15,428 nt of DNA from Enterococcaceae bacterium (GCA_030150665.1 JASLFJ010000034.1:1-15428); one strand, 5' to 3'. Shown: positions 1 through 8,183, numbered from the stretch's first letter. A program made the numbers and translations. The notes: a model not told the origin generated them from the letters alone.

Positions 1-263
1 CTTTAGAAATACTAACAGAAATTGAACTTATAGATCGAGTAATGTTTGAAGATGGATTGATGCGTTATCGTTTGATGTATGAAAAAAAGGAACAATCTCA
101 ATATTTATTATTATGTATGCAGTGTGGTGTGACTGTAGAACTAAATTATCAAGAGATACAGACATGTTTTAAAGAGTATCCATTTTATATACAACAAACC
201 TCACTGACGATTCCTGGATTATGTCGTGAGTGCTATCAACATCAGCATAAAAAGAGGGATTAA
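1..263 (+). CDS. Fur-family metal-responsive regulator, C-terminal part
   Basis: This is the 3' end of a Fur/PerR/Zur-type repressor. The frame is open from base 3 and the N-terminal DNA-binding winged helix lies outside the window. The visible 86 residues are the dimerisation and metal-binding domain: the LEILTEIELIDR stretch, then RYRL, then CMQC (about residues 36-39 of the fragment) and CREC (about 74-77). Those two CxxC pairs are the structural zinc site of Bacillus Fur proteins. The HHHxxC motif expected before the first CxxC reads QSQYLLLC, and the usual His before the second CxxC is replaced in YIQQTSL, so the regulatory metal ligands look lost. It ends 3 bases before xerD and is very likely co-transcribed with it. 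The family call is firm; the metal specificity cannot be told. Confidence 0.85.
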   Translation, partial: LEILTEIELIDRVMFEDGLMRYRLMYEKKEQSQYLLLCMQCGVTVELNYQEIQTCFKEYPFYIQQTSLTIPGLCRECYQHQHKKRD

Positions 264-266
264 ATT

Positions 267-1187
267 ATGAAAGAGGAACAAAAAAAACCAGCACCAAGTT
301 TGATCAATGCTGTAGAAGAATATATGAGTTTTTTAAAAATAGAACGTGGTCTTTCTTATAATACACAAGTCAGTTATCATCAAGATTTACAAAAATATTT
401 ACAATTTTTGGCCGATCAAGATAAAAAAGAGTGGACAGAAGTGGATATGTATCTTATTTTGGATTTTTTAACCGAATTAAAACAAGATCATGCTTCTTCT
501 AGTGTTATTCGTATGATATCAACATTAAGACAGTTTCATCAATTTTTAAGACAAGAACAATATATTCAAGTTGATCCAATGCTTCATATTGATTCTCCTA
601 AAAAACAAAGACCCTTACCTAGAGTATTAACATTAAATGAAGTTGAGCTTTTATTACAAACTCCTGATGTCGATACACCTTTAGGTATTAGAGACCGAGC
701 CCTGTTAGAAGTGATGTATGCAACAGGTATGCGCGTTAGTGAATTAATTAAAATTAAATTTGATGAGCTACATCTAGATTTAGGTTTTGTAAAAACAGTA
801 GGTAAAGGTGGTAAAGAACGAATAGTACCTTTAGGAAAACATGCGATTTACTGGGTAGAATCCTATTTAAAATATGGCAGACCTAAACTTGCTCAGGAAA
901 AGTATCGTAATGATTATTTATTTTTAAATCATTATGGAAGACCATTAACACGACAAGGTGTTTGGAAAAATGTTCAAAAAATTGTAAAAACAGCTGGTAT
1001 TAATAAAGAGGTAACACCTCATACACTCAGACACAGTTTTGCAACACATCTTGTTGAAAATGGTGCTGATCTGCGTGTTGTTCAGGAGCTTTTAGGACAT
1101 TCTGACATTTCAACTACACAAATTTATACACATATTTCGAAAAAAAGAATGTCAGAAGTTTACCAAAAATATTTTCCAAGAGCATAA
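267..1187 (+). CDS. xerD: Tyrosine recombinase XerD
   Basis: Site-specific tyrosine recombinase of 306 residues. In this family it resolves chromosome dimers with XerC at the dif site in the terminus region. The N-terminal SAM-like core-binding domain spans about residues 10-100 and the catalytic domain about 120-300. The full active site is visible: R156 in TGMRVSEL, K180 in the VGKGGKER turn, H252 and R255 in PHTLRHSFATHL, H278 in LGHSDI, and the nucleophile Y287 in QIYTH. Length is normal for XerC/XerD. The ATG follows an AAAGAGGG ribosome binding site 9 bases upstream, inside the end of the fur-like gene. Its position before scpA-scpB-rluB, the usual Firmicutes neighbourhood of xerD, favours XerD over XerC. 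Phage integrases share the fold, but no phage gene is nearby. Confidence 0.93.
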   Translation: MKEEQKKPAPSLINAVEEYMSFLKIERGLSYNTQVSYHQDLQKYLQFLADQDKKEWTEVDMYLILDFLTELKQDHASSSVIRMISTLRQFHQFLRQEQYIQVDPMLHIDSPKKQRPLPRVLTLNEVELLLQTPDVDTPLGIRDRALLEVMYATGMRVSELIKIKFDELHLDLGFVKTVGKGGKERIVPLGKHAIYWVESYLKYGRPKLAQEKYRNDYLFLNHYGRPLTRQGVWKNVQKIVKTAGINKEVTPHTLRHSFATHLVENGADLRVVQELLGHSDISTTQIYTHISKKRMSEVYQKYFPRA

Positions 1188-1211
1188 TAAAATTTTATTT
1201 ATAGTTTAATA

Positions 1212-1259
1212 GAACTCTGTACTTAGAAATCCACTATGGATTCAGCTTAGTGGTAGTTC
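1212..1259 (+). other. Intergenic hairpin region between xerD and scpA
   Basis: The 96-base gap between xerD and scpA contains an inverted repeat CCACTA (1231-1236) with TAGTGG (1248-1253), enclosed by an outer GAACT (1212-1216) with AGTTC (1255-1259). A competing hairpin, AATCCA-CTA-TGGATT (1228-1242), uses the same left arm, so the two stems exclude each other. There is no T-run after it, so it is not a standard terminator. Function is unknown; a leader structure or RNA processing site for the scp genes is possible. Confidence 0.4.
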
Positions 1260-1283
1260 AATGATGATGTAAAGGAATAAGTA

Positions 1284-2045
1284 ATGAAACAAAAACAGTT
1301 ATTAATGATAAAATTAGATGAGTTTGAAGGCCCATTAGATTTATTGCTTCACTTAATTGAAGAGATGGCAATTGATATTTATGATATTCCCATTGTATCA
1401 ATTACAGAGCAGTATATGCATTATATTCATCAATTAACAGAATTTGATTCAGCGCAGGCAGGTGAATATTTACTATTAGCGGCAACATTATTAGCTATTA
1501 AAAGTAAAGAATTATTACCTAATGTATCTTCTGCTCATCAACATGTAGAAGAGGATCCAGATACGTTAAAAGAACGATTAGTGCAACAATTACTTATTTA
1601 TAAAACGTATCAAAAACAAGGACGTATCTTTTCTAAGTATCTCCAACAAAGGGATAAAATATTGTATTCTCCGGATAATAGTCAGCTTTGTATTTCTAAA
1701 AATCAGCAACAGAAACAATCCATTGATCAGTTATCTGTGCTAAAACAACACTTAATCTCTGTTTATCAAAGAAAAGCTAAATATCAGAAAGAAAAATCTC
1801 AACTACATATCACAGAACGCATAGTACGTGTTGAAGAACAGATGGAGTGGTTATTAACACAGTTAGAGAATACGAAAAGTGGAACTTTTGTATTAAATTT
1901 ATCTCAATATACCTATCAGCGACAGATTGCTCTGTTTTTATCTTTATTAGAATTAATGAAGCGCTGTAAGATTAGTGTTTCTCAATCAATACTTTTTGGT
2001 CCATTGACCATTACCAAATATGTCGAGGTGGATGATTATGAATGA
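1284..2045 (+). CDS. scpA: Segregation and condensation protein A (kleisin)
   Basis: ScpA is the kleisin subunit of the SMC-ScpA-ScpB condensin complex that compacts and segregates the chromosome. The N-terminal SMC-neck-binding region is clear in LDEFEGPLDLLLHLIEE (about residues 11-27). A helical middle section containing AGEYLLLAATLLAIKSKELL (about 67-86) follows, and the C-terminal winged helix that binds the SMC head starts near residue 180. At 253 residues it has family length. The ATG at 1284 is chosen because AAAGGA lies 7 bases upstream; the later in-frame ATG at 1305 has no such site. Its end overlaps the start of scpB by 8 bases, which indicates translational coupling of the two partners. 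Confidence 0.93.
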   Translation: MKQKQLLMIKLDEFEGPLDLLLHLIEEMAIDIYDIPIVSITEQYMHYIHQLTEFDSAQAGEYLLLAATLLAIKSKELLPNVSSAHQHVEEDPDTLKERLVQQLLIYKTYQKQGRIFSKYLQQRDKILYSPDNSQLCISKNQQQKQSIDQLSVLKQHLISVYQRKAKYQKEKSQLHITERIVRVEEQMEWLLTQLENTKSGTFVLNLSQYTYQRQIALFLSLLELMKRCKISVSQSILFGPLTITKYVEVDDYE

Positions 2046-2610
2046 ATTTGCGCGAATTGAAGGATTTTTATTTTTAGCTGGAAAAGAGGGCATTCAGCTT
2101 AAAGAACTTGCGAGAATATGTGACTATGATATCGATACTTTAAATACTGTACTAGAAGAGTTTCAATGTCATTTACGTTCTGATGATCACCGTGCAGTAG
2201 TATTAGCATATCAAAATGAGTCGGTTCGTTTGAGTATTAAACCGGAATATACAGATTATTTTTTAGAGTATATAGATCATCCAGAAGATATTTCATTGTC
2301 TAAAGCGGCATATGAAGTATTAGCAATGGTAGCTTATCAACAACCAATATCTCGTACTGAAATTGAAGTCATTCGAGGTGTTCGTTCTGAAAAAGTGTTA
2401 CAAACATTACTTGATGTGCAGTTAATTCAAGAGGTAGGACGAGCTGATAGTCCCGGAAGAGCTATTTTATATGGAACAACACCATTATTTTTAACATTTA
2501 TGGGAATTGATCATTTATCAGAGCTTCCAGAAATTGAGCAAGAGTTAGTGGATCAGTTAACGATTCATGAAGCTGTTGATTTAGAAAAAATGATAGAAGA
2601 GGAGGGATAG
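2038..2610 (+). CDS. scpB: Segregation and condensation protein B
   Basis: ScpB dimerises and binds the ScpA kleisin in the condensin complex. The protein of 190 residues is made of two winged-helix domains. The hallmark region between them reads LSKAAYEVLAMVAYQQPISR followed by TEIEVIRGV and a GRADSPGRAILYGTT segment. An upstream in-frame ATG at 2020 is open, but the start at 2038 gives the family N-terminus MNEFARIEGFLFLAG and has GAGGTGG six bases upstream. The start therefore lies inside the last codons of scpA, whose stop is at 2043-2045. The stop is followed by one base and then the rluB start. Confidence 0.93.
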   Translation: MNEFARIEGFLFLAGKEGIQLKELARICDYDIDTLNTVLEEFQCHLRSDDHRAVVLAYQNESVRLSIKPEYTDYFLEYIDHPEDISLSKAAYEVLAMVAYQQPISRTEIEVIRGVRSEKVLQTLLDVQLIQEVGRADSPGRAILYGTTPLFLTFMGIDHLSELPEIEQELVDQLTIHEAVDLEKMIEEEG

Positions 2611-2611
2611 T

Positions 2612-3334
2612 ATGTCAGAGCGATTACAAAAAGTTATTGCACAAGCTGGAGTTGCTTCTAGAAGAAAGGCAGAAGAGATGATTCAGCAAGGACGTGTATG
2701 TGTTAATGGAACATGTATTCAAGAGATGGGATATAAGGTTGACGCTAAAGATGAAATTACTGTTGACGGTGTACCTTTGATGCAAGAAAAGCATGTTTAT
2801 TATATGTTTTATAAACCAAGAGGAGTCATTTCTGCAGTTTCTGATGATAAAGGACGTCCTGTTGTTACCGATTATTTTACAGATGTTGAAGAACGTATTT
2901 ATCCTGTTGGAAGATTAGATTATGATACTTCAGGATTATTATTATTAACTAATGATGGGTCATTTGCACATCTGTTAACACATCCAAAATATGGAGTGGA
3001 AAAAACATATTTAGCAAAAGTAGAAGGTGTTGTTTATCCTAAAGATTTAAAACCCTTGTCTCAAGGTATGGTAATTGATGGTATTCATTATGCTCCGGCA
3101 CAATATAAAATAAAATCAACAGATCGAAAGCAAAAAACAAGCTTAGTATATTTGACAGTCCATGAAGGAAAATATCATCAAATTAAATATATGCTTCAAG
3201 CCGTAGGTTATCCTGTTCAGAAGTTAAAACGAGAAACTTTTGGAGGACTTACACTAGCAGGATTACAACCAGGTAAATATAGACCCCTTACGCGACAAGA
3301 AGTTCATGAATTAAAGCAACAGGCTCAAAAATAA
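2612..3334 (+). CDS. rluB: 23S rRNA pseudouridine synthase RluB (RsuA/RluB/E/F family)
   Basis: Converts a uridine of 23S rRNA (position 2605 in E. coli numbering) to pseudouridine during large-subunit assembly. An N-terminal S4 RNA-binding domain occupies about residues 1-60, with RLQKVIAQAGVASRRKAEEMI at its start. The catalytic domain follows YYMFYKPRGVIS. The catalytic aspartate is D103 in the GRLDYDTSGLLLLTNDG motif, and the KTYLAKVEG and GKYHQIKYML blocks are in place. Length is 240 residues, standard for the family. AGAGGAGGG overlaps the end of scpB and serves this ATG. RsuA of 16S rRNA is a related alternative, but synteny with scpAB points to RluB. Confidence 0.9.
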   Translation: MSERLQKVIAQAGVASRRKAEEMIQQGRVCVNGTCIQEMGYKVDAKDEITVDGVPLMQEKHVYYMFYKPRGVISAVSDDKGRPVVTDYFTDVEERIYPVGRLDYDTSGLLLLTNDGSFAHLLTHPKYGVEKTYLAKVEGVVYPKDLKPLSQGMVIDGIHYAPAQYKIKSTDRKQKTSLVYLTVHEGKYHQIKYMLQAVGYPVQKLKRETFGGLTLAGLQPGKYRPLTRQEVHELKQQAQK

Positions 3335-3360
3335 TCAGTTAATTAAAGGAGGGAATATAT

Positions 3361-4671
3361 ATGTCAATGTTTTTAGATCAAGCTAAAATAGAAGTATTTG
3401 CTGGAAAAGGTGGCGATGGTATGGTTGCCTTTCGTCGGGAGAAATATGTTCCAGATGGCGGGCCAGCAGGTGGCGATGGTGGTCGTGGTGGAAATGTTGT
3501 TTTTCAAGTAGATGAGGGACTTCGCACATTAATGGATTTTAGATATCATAGACACTTTAAAGCAGATAATGGAGAAAATGGACGTAGTAAAGGGATGCAT
3601 GGTAGAGGTGCTGAAGATTTAGTTATTAAAGTACCACCAGGTACCGTGATTAAAAATGCAGAAACAGATCAGATTTTAGCCGATTTAACAGAAGCTGATG
3701 AATCTGTAGTGATTGCTCGCGGAGGTCGTGGCGGTCGTGGTAATATTCGATTTGCTTCTGCAAGAAATCCTGCACCAGAACTGGCAGAAAATGGTGAACC
3801 TGGTGAAGAACTATCTCTTATTTTAGAACTTAAAGTATTAGCTGATGTAGGATTAATTGGTTTTCCTTCTGTTGGAAAATCAACATTGCTTTCAGTTGTA
3901 TCACAAGCAAAACCTAAAATAGGAGCTTATCATTTTACAACATTGGTGCCACAACTGGGTATGGTAGATTTACCTGATGGCAGAAGCTTTGTTATGGCGG
4001 ATTTACCAGGACTTATTGAAGGCGCTTCTTCTGGTGTTGGTTTAGGTATTCAATTTTTAAAACATATTGAACGAACACGTGTGCTACTTCACGTGATTGA
4101 TATGAGTGGTTCTGAAGGAAGAGATCCTTTTGAAGATTATCAAGTCATTCAACAAGAACTAGCTAGCTATGAATTACGATTGCTTGAACGTCCTCAAGTA
4201 ATTGTTGCAAATAAGATGGATATGCCAGATGCTGAAGATAATTTGATGATCTTTAAAGATCAATTGCAAGCATTAGAACAGGAAACAGATCGTATTATAC
4301 CCATTTTTGAGATTTCTGCATTAACACGTCAAGGCTTATCAGACTTATTAGCATTTACTGCAGACCTTCTTGAAAAAACACCGGAGTTTCCATTATATGA
4401 TCCTGATGAATTTGTACAAGCAGGGGTTTATGAATTTAGTGAAGAAGATCCAGGGTTTATGATTCGACGAGATGATGATGCAACTTGGATACTTGAAGGG
4501 CCTAAATTAATGAGATTATTTGAAATGACGAACTTTTCAACGGATGAAAATATTATGCGCTTTGCAAGACAACTTCGTGGTATGGGTGTTGATGCAGCAC
4601 TTAGAGAAAAAGGGGCACAATCTGGAGACTTAGTACGTATTGGTAATTTTGAATTTGAATTTATTGATTAA
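3361..4671 (+). CDS. obgE: Obg-family GTPase ObgE/CgtA
   Basis: Essential GTPase acting in 50S ribosome assembly and linked to the stringent response. The 436 residues show all three parts. The glycine-rich Obg domain (about 1-158) contains GDGMVAFRREKYVPDGGPAG and GGRGGRGN. The G domain has G1 GFPSVGKST (167-175), G3 DLPG (214-217), G4 NKMD (284-287) and G5 SAL (319-321). The C-terminal OCT domain (about 350-430) is present in the long Firmicutes form. AAAGGAGGG lies just upstream of the ATG. The gene follows rluB by 26 bases and ends in a terminator that overlaps its stop codon, closing the housekeeping run. Confidence 0.96.
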   Translation: MSMFLDQAKIEVFAGKGGDGMVAFRREKYVPDGGPAGGDGGRGGNVVFQVDEGLRTLMDFRYHRHFKADNGENGRSKGMHGRGAEDLVIKVPPGTVIKNAETDQILADLTEADESVVIARGGRGGRGNIRFASARNPAPELAENGEPGEELSLILELKVLADVGLIGFPSVGKSTLLSVVSQAKPKIGAYHFTTLVPQLGMVDLPDGRSFVMADLPGLIEGASSGVGLGIQFLKHIERTRVLLHVIDMSGSEGRDPFEDYQVIQQELASYELRLLERPQVIVANKMDMPDAEDNLMIFKDQLQALEQETDRIIPIFEISALTRQGLSDLLAFTADLLEKTPEFPLYDPDEFVQAGVYEFSEEDPGFMIRRDDDATWILEGPKLMRLFEMTNFSTDENIMRFARQLRGMGVDAALREKGAQSGDLVRIGNFEFEFID

Positions 4672-4697
4672 AAGAGGATTAATCCTCTTTTTTTTAT
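4671..4697 (+). terminator. Rho-independent terminator after obgE
   Basis: AAAGAGGA (4671-4678) pairs perfectly with TCCTCTTT (4683-4690) around a TTAA loop, followed directly by a run of T. The left arm starts at the last base of the obgE stop codon. It separates the housekeeping genes from the sugar operon. Confidence 0.93.
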
Positions 4698-4735
4698 TTT
4701 ATATGAAAAAAAATTTCTTTTTTTTATGAATAATA

Positions 4736-4764
4736 TTGAACTGTTTTTTTAAAAAGAGTATACT
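4736..4764 (+). promoter_or_regulatory. Sigma-A-type promoter of the sugar operon
   Basis: A -35 box TTGAAC (4736-4741) and a -10 box TATACT (4759-4764) are separated by exactly 17 bases. Matches to TTGACA and TATAAT are 4/6 and 5/6. T- and A-rich tracts lie upstream and in the spacer. Transcription would begin near 4771, giving a short leader of about 27 bases before the kinase start. Confidence 0.8.
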
Positions 4765-4765
4765 G

Positions 4766-4780
4766 TAGTAAACGGTTACA
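4766..4780 (+). promoter_or_regulatory. Candidate CcpA operator (cre) over the transcription start
   Basis: TAGTAAACGGTTACA matches the cre consensus WTGNAANCGNWNNCW at 14 of 15 positions; the only mismatch is A in place of T at position 2. It is a near-palindrome, GTAA-ACGG-TTAC. It sits one base after the -10 box and covers the expected start point, where CcpA binding represses. A LacI-family local repressor is an alternative reader, but no regulator gene is present in the operon. Confidence 0.6.
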
Positions 4781-4797
4781 CTTTAGGAGGGAGTGGA

Positions 4798-5694
4798 TTG
4801 ACAAAATATGTGTTAGGGATGGATTGTGGAGGGACACGCATCCAAGCATCCGCCTATAATTTATTAGGTGAAGAAATTTTATCTTATGAAGGAGGTCCAA
4901 GTAACTTAATTGCTGATTATGATCAGGCGATTAGAGAAATTCAAAAAGTAGTTCTTTATATTGATCATGTTTTAGATAAAAATAAGTGTCAATTAGCAGT
5001 ACTGGGAATATCAGGATTAGATGTCAGTGGTGCAGAAATTAAATTAAGAGCATATTTTCAATCATTAAAGATCCCTATTTCTCTAATGAATGATGCTAAA
5101 TTTAGTTATTGGAATCGATTACAAGGTAAAGAAGGTATATTAGTGCTTTCTGGGACAGGTTCTGTCATTTATGGAAGATTTAATAAAGAATGGTATCGCG
5201 TTGGTGGTTGGGGAGATCGTTTAGGTGATGAAGGTAGTGCTTATTGGATTGGTAAACAATGTGTAAAATCAGTGCTTGATGGATTTGATACTGGAGTGAT
5301 TAATCATACTTTGACAAAACATTTGTATCAATTTTGGGAAGTCAATACTCCGTGTGATCTTGTGCAAAAGTTTTATCAATCTAGTAAACAACAAATTGCT
5401 TCAATTTCAAAAAGTCTTCTAACATTAGCAGAGCAGAATCATTTTGAAGTACTATCTATTTTTAACAAAGCAGGATATTTACTTGCACAACAAGCTTTTT
5501 ATATGTCACAAAAAATTCCTCAAGATCATTATTATATTGCAATAAATGGTAGTGTTATTGAACATAATCAATGGGTCAAACACGCATTTCAAAAACATCT
5601 TGAAGAACAAATAGATGTAACTTATGTAGATCATTATGAAAAGAATGCTAAAGCAGCGTATTATTTTTGGTTAAAAGAACAAGAATATTATTAA
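4798..5694 (+). CDS. BadF/BadG-type sugar kinase (N-acetylglucosamine / N-acetylmuramate kinase-like)
   Basis: ATP-dependent kinase of the BadF/BadG/BcrA/BcrD branch of the ASKHA fold, which includes N-acetylglucosamine kinases and the clostridial MurK. The start is TTG, supported by AGGAGGG six bases upstream and by the family N-terminus MTKYVLGMDCGGT. The phosphate-1 motif is DCGGTR (D9), where relatives usually have DGGGTK. ND (98-99), SGTGS (118-122) and GGWGDRLGDEGSAYWIG (136-152) are the phosphate-2, nucleotide and sugar-side motifs. Length is 298 residues. It is the first gene of the operon, and the next gene starts 37 bases after its stop. Inference: it phosphorylates the non-phosphorylated amino sugar released inside the cell by the downstream phosphoglycosidases. 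The exact sugar cannot be read from the sequence. Confidence 0.8.
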   Translation: MTKYVLGMDCGGTRIQASAYNLLGEEILSYEGGPSNLIADYDQAIREIQKVVLYIDHVLDKNKCQLAVLGISGLDVSGAEIKLRAYFQSLKIPISLMNDAKFSYWNRLQGKEGILVLSGTGSVIYGRFNKEWYRVGGWGDRLGDEGSAYWIGKQCVKSVLDGFDTGVINHTLTKHLYQFWEVNTPCDLVQKFYQSSKQQIASISKSLLTLAEQNHFEVLSIFNKAGYLLAQQAFYMSQKIPQDHYYIAINGSVIEHNQWVKHAFQKHLEEQIDVTYVDHYEKNAKAAYYFWLKEQEYY

Positions 5695-5731
5695 AATGAT
5701 CACTAAATCAACAATAAAAAGGAGATTTATT

Positions 5732-6832
5732 ATGCGAAAATTAGGAATATCATTATATCCCAATCATAGTACCCCAGAGGAAATTTATGAATATATACAA
5801 TTAGCAAAAAAATATAACGTCACCCGTGTTTTTACATGTTTATTATCTGTAACGGATAAGCGAGAGAAAGTTATGGAGCAGTTTCGGACAATGATTGATT
5901 GGTGTCATGAAGCAGGCATGGAAGTGATTATTGATGTAAGTCCTAAAGTGTTTGATCATTTAAATATTAGTTATCAAGATTTAACGTTTTTTGAAGAAAT
6001 CCATGCAGATGGTATTCGATTAGATATGGGATTTACAGGAAATGAAGAATCACTGATGACATTTAATCCACAAAATTTAAGTATTGAATTAAATATTAGT
6101 TCAGGAACTAAATATTTAGAAAATATCTTATGTTACCATCCGCGTACAGATAAGTTGATCGGATGCCATAATTTTTATCCGCATCGTTATACGGGTTTAA
6201 GTTGGGAGCACTTTTTAAAAACAAGTCAAGAATATAAACAGCATAATATTCGTACAGCTGCTTTTATTAATGCACCTTCAGCAACCATTGGGCCTTGGCC
6301 GGTAAGTGAAGGGTTATGTACATTAGAAATGCACCGTCATTTACCTATTGATGTTCAAGCAAAACATCTTTGGGCTACTGATTTAATTGATGATGTCATT
6401 ATTGCAAATATGTATGCAACAGAAGAAGAATTTAAAGCATTAAGTGAAATTGATCCATATTGTTTAACCTTAAATTGTGAATTATATGAACATATTACAG
6501 ATTTAGATCGTAAAATTGTTTTAGAGGAATTTCATTTTAATCGTGGTGATGTTTCTGATTATGTAATTCGCTCAACACAAAGTCGTGTGAAATATAAAGG
6601 TGAAGAATTTCCTGTATATCATACGCCAGATATGGAAAAAGGAGATTTAATTATTGAGAGTTCTTTATATGCTCATTATGCAGGAGAGTTACAAATTGCG
6701 AGATTACCGATGGAAAATTCAGGAAAAAGTAATGTTGTAGGAAAAATAGTTCCAGAAGAAGTATTTTTATTAGATATGATTCAACCATGGCAAAAATTTA
6801 AGTTGAAAGAGTATAAAAAAGAAGATCGATAA
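5732..6832 (+). CDS. mupG: MupG-like 6-phospho-N-acetylmuramidase (DUF871, GH170)
   Basis: DUF871 protein of 366 residues. The characterised member, MupG of Staphylococcus aureus, cleaves MurNAc 6-phosphate-GlcNAc in the cytoplasm after PTS uptake. The fold is an N-terminal TIM-like barrel plus a C-terminal cyclophilin-like domain (about 255-360). Family signatures visible are LGISLYP at the N-terminus, DGIRLDMG (93-100), GCHNFYPHRYTGLS (144-157), GPWPVSEGLCTLEMHR (187-202) and NRGDVSDYVIRSTQSR. An in-frame ATG at 5696 is open, but the start at 5732 has AAAAGGAGA upstream and matches the family start. Older annotations call such proteins outer surface protein, yet there is no signal peptide. 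Specificity for MurNAc 6-phosphate is inferred, since neither murQ nor murP is in the window. Confidence 0.8.
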   Translation: MRKLGISLYPNHSTPEEIYEYIQLAKKYNVTRVFTCLLSVTDKREKVMEQFRTMIDWCHEAGMEVIIDVSPKVFDHLNISYQDLTFFEEIHADGIRLDMGFTGNEESLMTFNPQNLSIELNISSGTKYLENILCYHPRTDKLIGCHNFYPHRYTGLSWEHFLKTSQEYKQHNIRTAAFINAPSATIGPWPVSEGLCTLEMHRHLPIDVQAKHLWATDLIDDVIIANMYATEEEFKALSEIDPYCLTLNCELYEHITDLDRKIVLEEFHFNRGDVSDYVIRSTQSRVKYKGEEFPVYHTPDMEKGDLIIESSLYAHYAGELQIARLPMENSGKSNVVGKIVPEEVFLLDMIQPWQKFKLKEYKKEDR

Positions 6833-6869
6833 ATAAAAGATGATTAAGGATAGGAGAGATCAGTAAGTT

Positions 6870-8162
6870 ATGATGGATAAGTTAACGTACTTTTTTGAAT
6901 CTAAATTATCAGGACCTATGGAAAAATTAGCAAATCAAAGACATTTACGTGCGATTCGTGATGGAATTATTGCTACACTTCCTTTAATTATTGTAGGATC
7001 CTTCTTCTTAATTGTTGCTTTTCCACCGCTTCCAGCACATTGGGGCATTACTGAATTTTTAACAGGTCATGCTTCAACGATTTTGTTACCATATAGAATG
7101 ACTATGTTTATTATGGCTCTTTATGCTACATTTGGTATGGGAGCAAGTCTTGCGAAATCGTATGATTTAGATGCGGTATCAGGTGGTATTTTATCAACTA
7201 TTGCTTTTTTACTGACCTTTACACCTGCAGTTATTGATCCAGAACTAGGATTAGATGTTTCCGGATTTGTGTTACCGATGACTAATTTAGGTGGTGGCGG
7301 ATTATTTGTAGGGATTATTACAACGATTATTGCAATTGAGATTTACCGCATGACGGATCGTTCTAAATTTAAAATAACAATGCCAGATCAAGTTCCACCC
7401 GCTGTTGCTCGATCTTTTGAATCTCTAACACCGACATTATTAGTTATTTTAATTATTGGCTCTTTAACTTATTTCTTTAATTTTGATTGGCACGGAACAA
7501 TGGCTAATATTGTTAGTCCTTTAGTCAATGCAACAGATTCATTACCAAGTGTATTATTATTAATTTTCTTAATCACGTTTTTCTGGGTTTTTGGGATCCA
7601 TGGGGTTTCTATTGTAGGCTCATTAGCACGACCTATCTGGTTAGTATTAATTGAAGCAAACAGTACAGCATTAGCTAATGGACAAACTCCTCCTCATATT
7701 GGTGCAGAACCATTTTATCAATGGTTTGTTTGGATTGGAGGTTCAGGTTGTACGATTGGTCTTGCCGTGTTATTAGCGTTTAAGTGTAAGTCTCAATATG
7801 GATCTAAATTAGGAAAAGCTGCATTTTTACCCGCTGTTTTTAATATTAATGAGCCTTTAATTTTTGGAACACCTATTGTATTAAATCCAATTTTGATGTT
7901 ACCATTTATTGTAACCCCAATGATTACAGCATCAATTGCTTGGGTATGTACTTCTATTGGTTTAGTCAATCCAGTAGTTACAACAGCACCTTGGACATTA
8001 CCAGGACCTATTGGTGCTTATTTAGCAACAGGTGGAGATTGGCGTGCAGCAGTGCTTAATATTGTGTTGATTATTATTTCTATTATCTTATATTATCCAT
8101 TTGTGAAAATGTATGATGAAAATGAATTAGCAAAAGAAGCAGGTACTGTTCCTGCAGAATAA
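6870..8162 (+). CDS. celB: PTS lactose/cellobiose-family EIIC permease
   Basis: Membrane IIC subunit that carries a disaccharide across the membrane while soluble IIA and IIB phosphorylate it. The 430 residues contain about ten hydrophobic segments, beginning near 34-51 and ending near 393-410. FGIHG (241-245) and NINEPLIFGTPIVLNP (325-340) are signatures of the Lac/ChbC family. H244 and E328 correspond to the His and Glu that contact sugar in ChbC-type structures. No IIA or IIB domain is fused or encoded nearby, so these must come from elsewhere in the genome. AGGAGA is 12 bases before the ATG, a rather long spacing. Its place between two phosphoglycosidases suggests a beta-linked disaccharide substrate. 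This differs from MurP of S. aureus, which belongs to the glucose PTS family. Confidence 0.88.
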   Translation: MMDKLTYFFESKLSGPMEKLANQRHLRAIRDGIIATLPLIIVGSFFLIVAFPPLPAHWGITEFLTGHASTILLPYRMTMFIMALYATFGMGASLAKSYDLDAVSGGILSTIAFLLTFTPAVIDPELGLDVSGFVLPMTNLGGGGLFVGIITTIIAIEIYRMTDRSKFKITMPDQVPPAVARSFESLTPTLLVILIIGSLTYFFNFDWHGTMANIVSPLVNATDSLPSVLLLIFLITFFWVFGIHGVSIVGSLARPIWLVLIEANSTALANGQTPPHIGAEPFYQWFVWIGGSGCTIGLAVLLAFKCKSQYGSKLGKAAFLPAVFNINEPLIFGTPIVLNPILMLPFIVTPMITASIAWVCTSIGLVNPVVTTAPWTLPGPIGAYLATGGDWRAAVLNIVLIIISIILYYPFVKMYDENELAKEAGTVPAE

Positions 8163-8183
8163 GATTAAAAGGGTGGTACGATC

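Noticed and set aside
1211..1262. tRNA-like look of the xerD-scpA gap (TTAGTGGTAGTTCAAT resembles a tRNA D arm)
   Set aside because: No acceptor stem, anticodon arm or TPsiC arm can be drawn around it, so it is only a hairpin region.
5696..5731. Upstream ATG as the start of the MupG-like gene
   Set aside because: The AAAAGGAGA site lies downstream of it and the family N-terminus begins at 5732.
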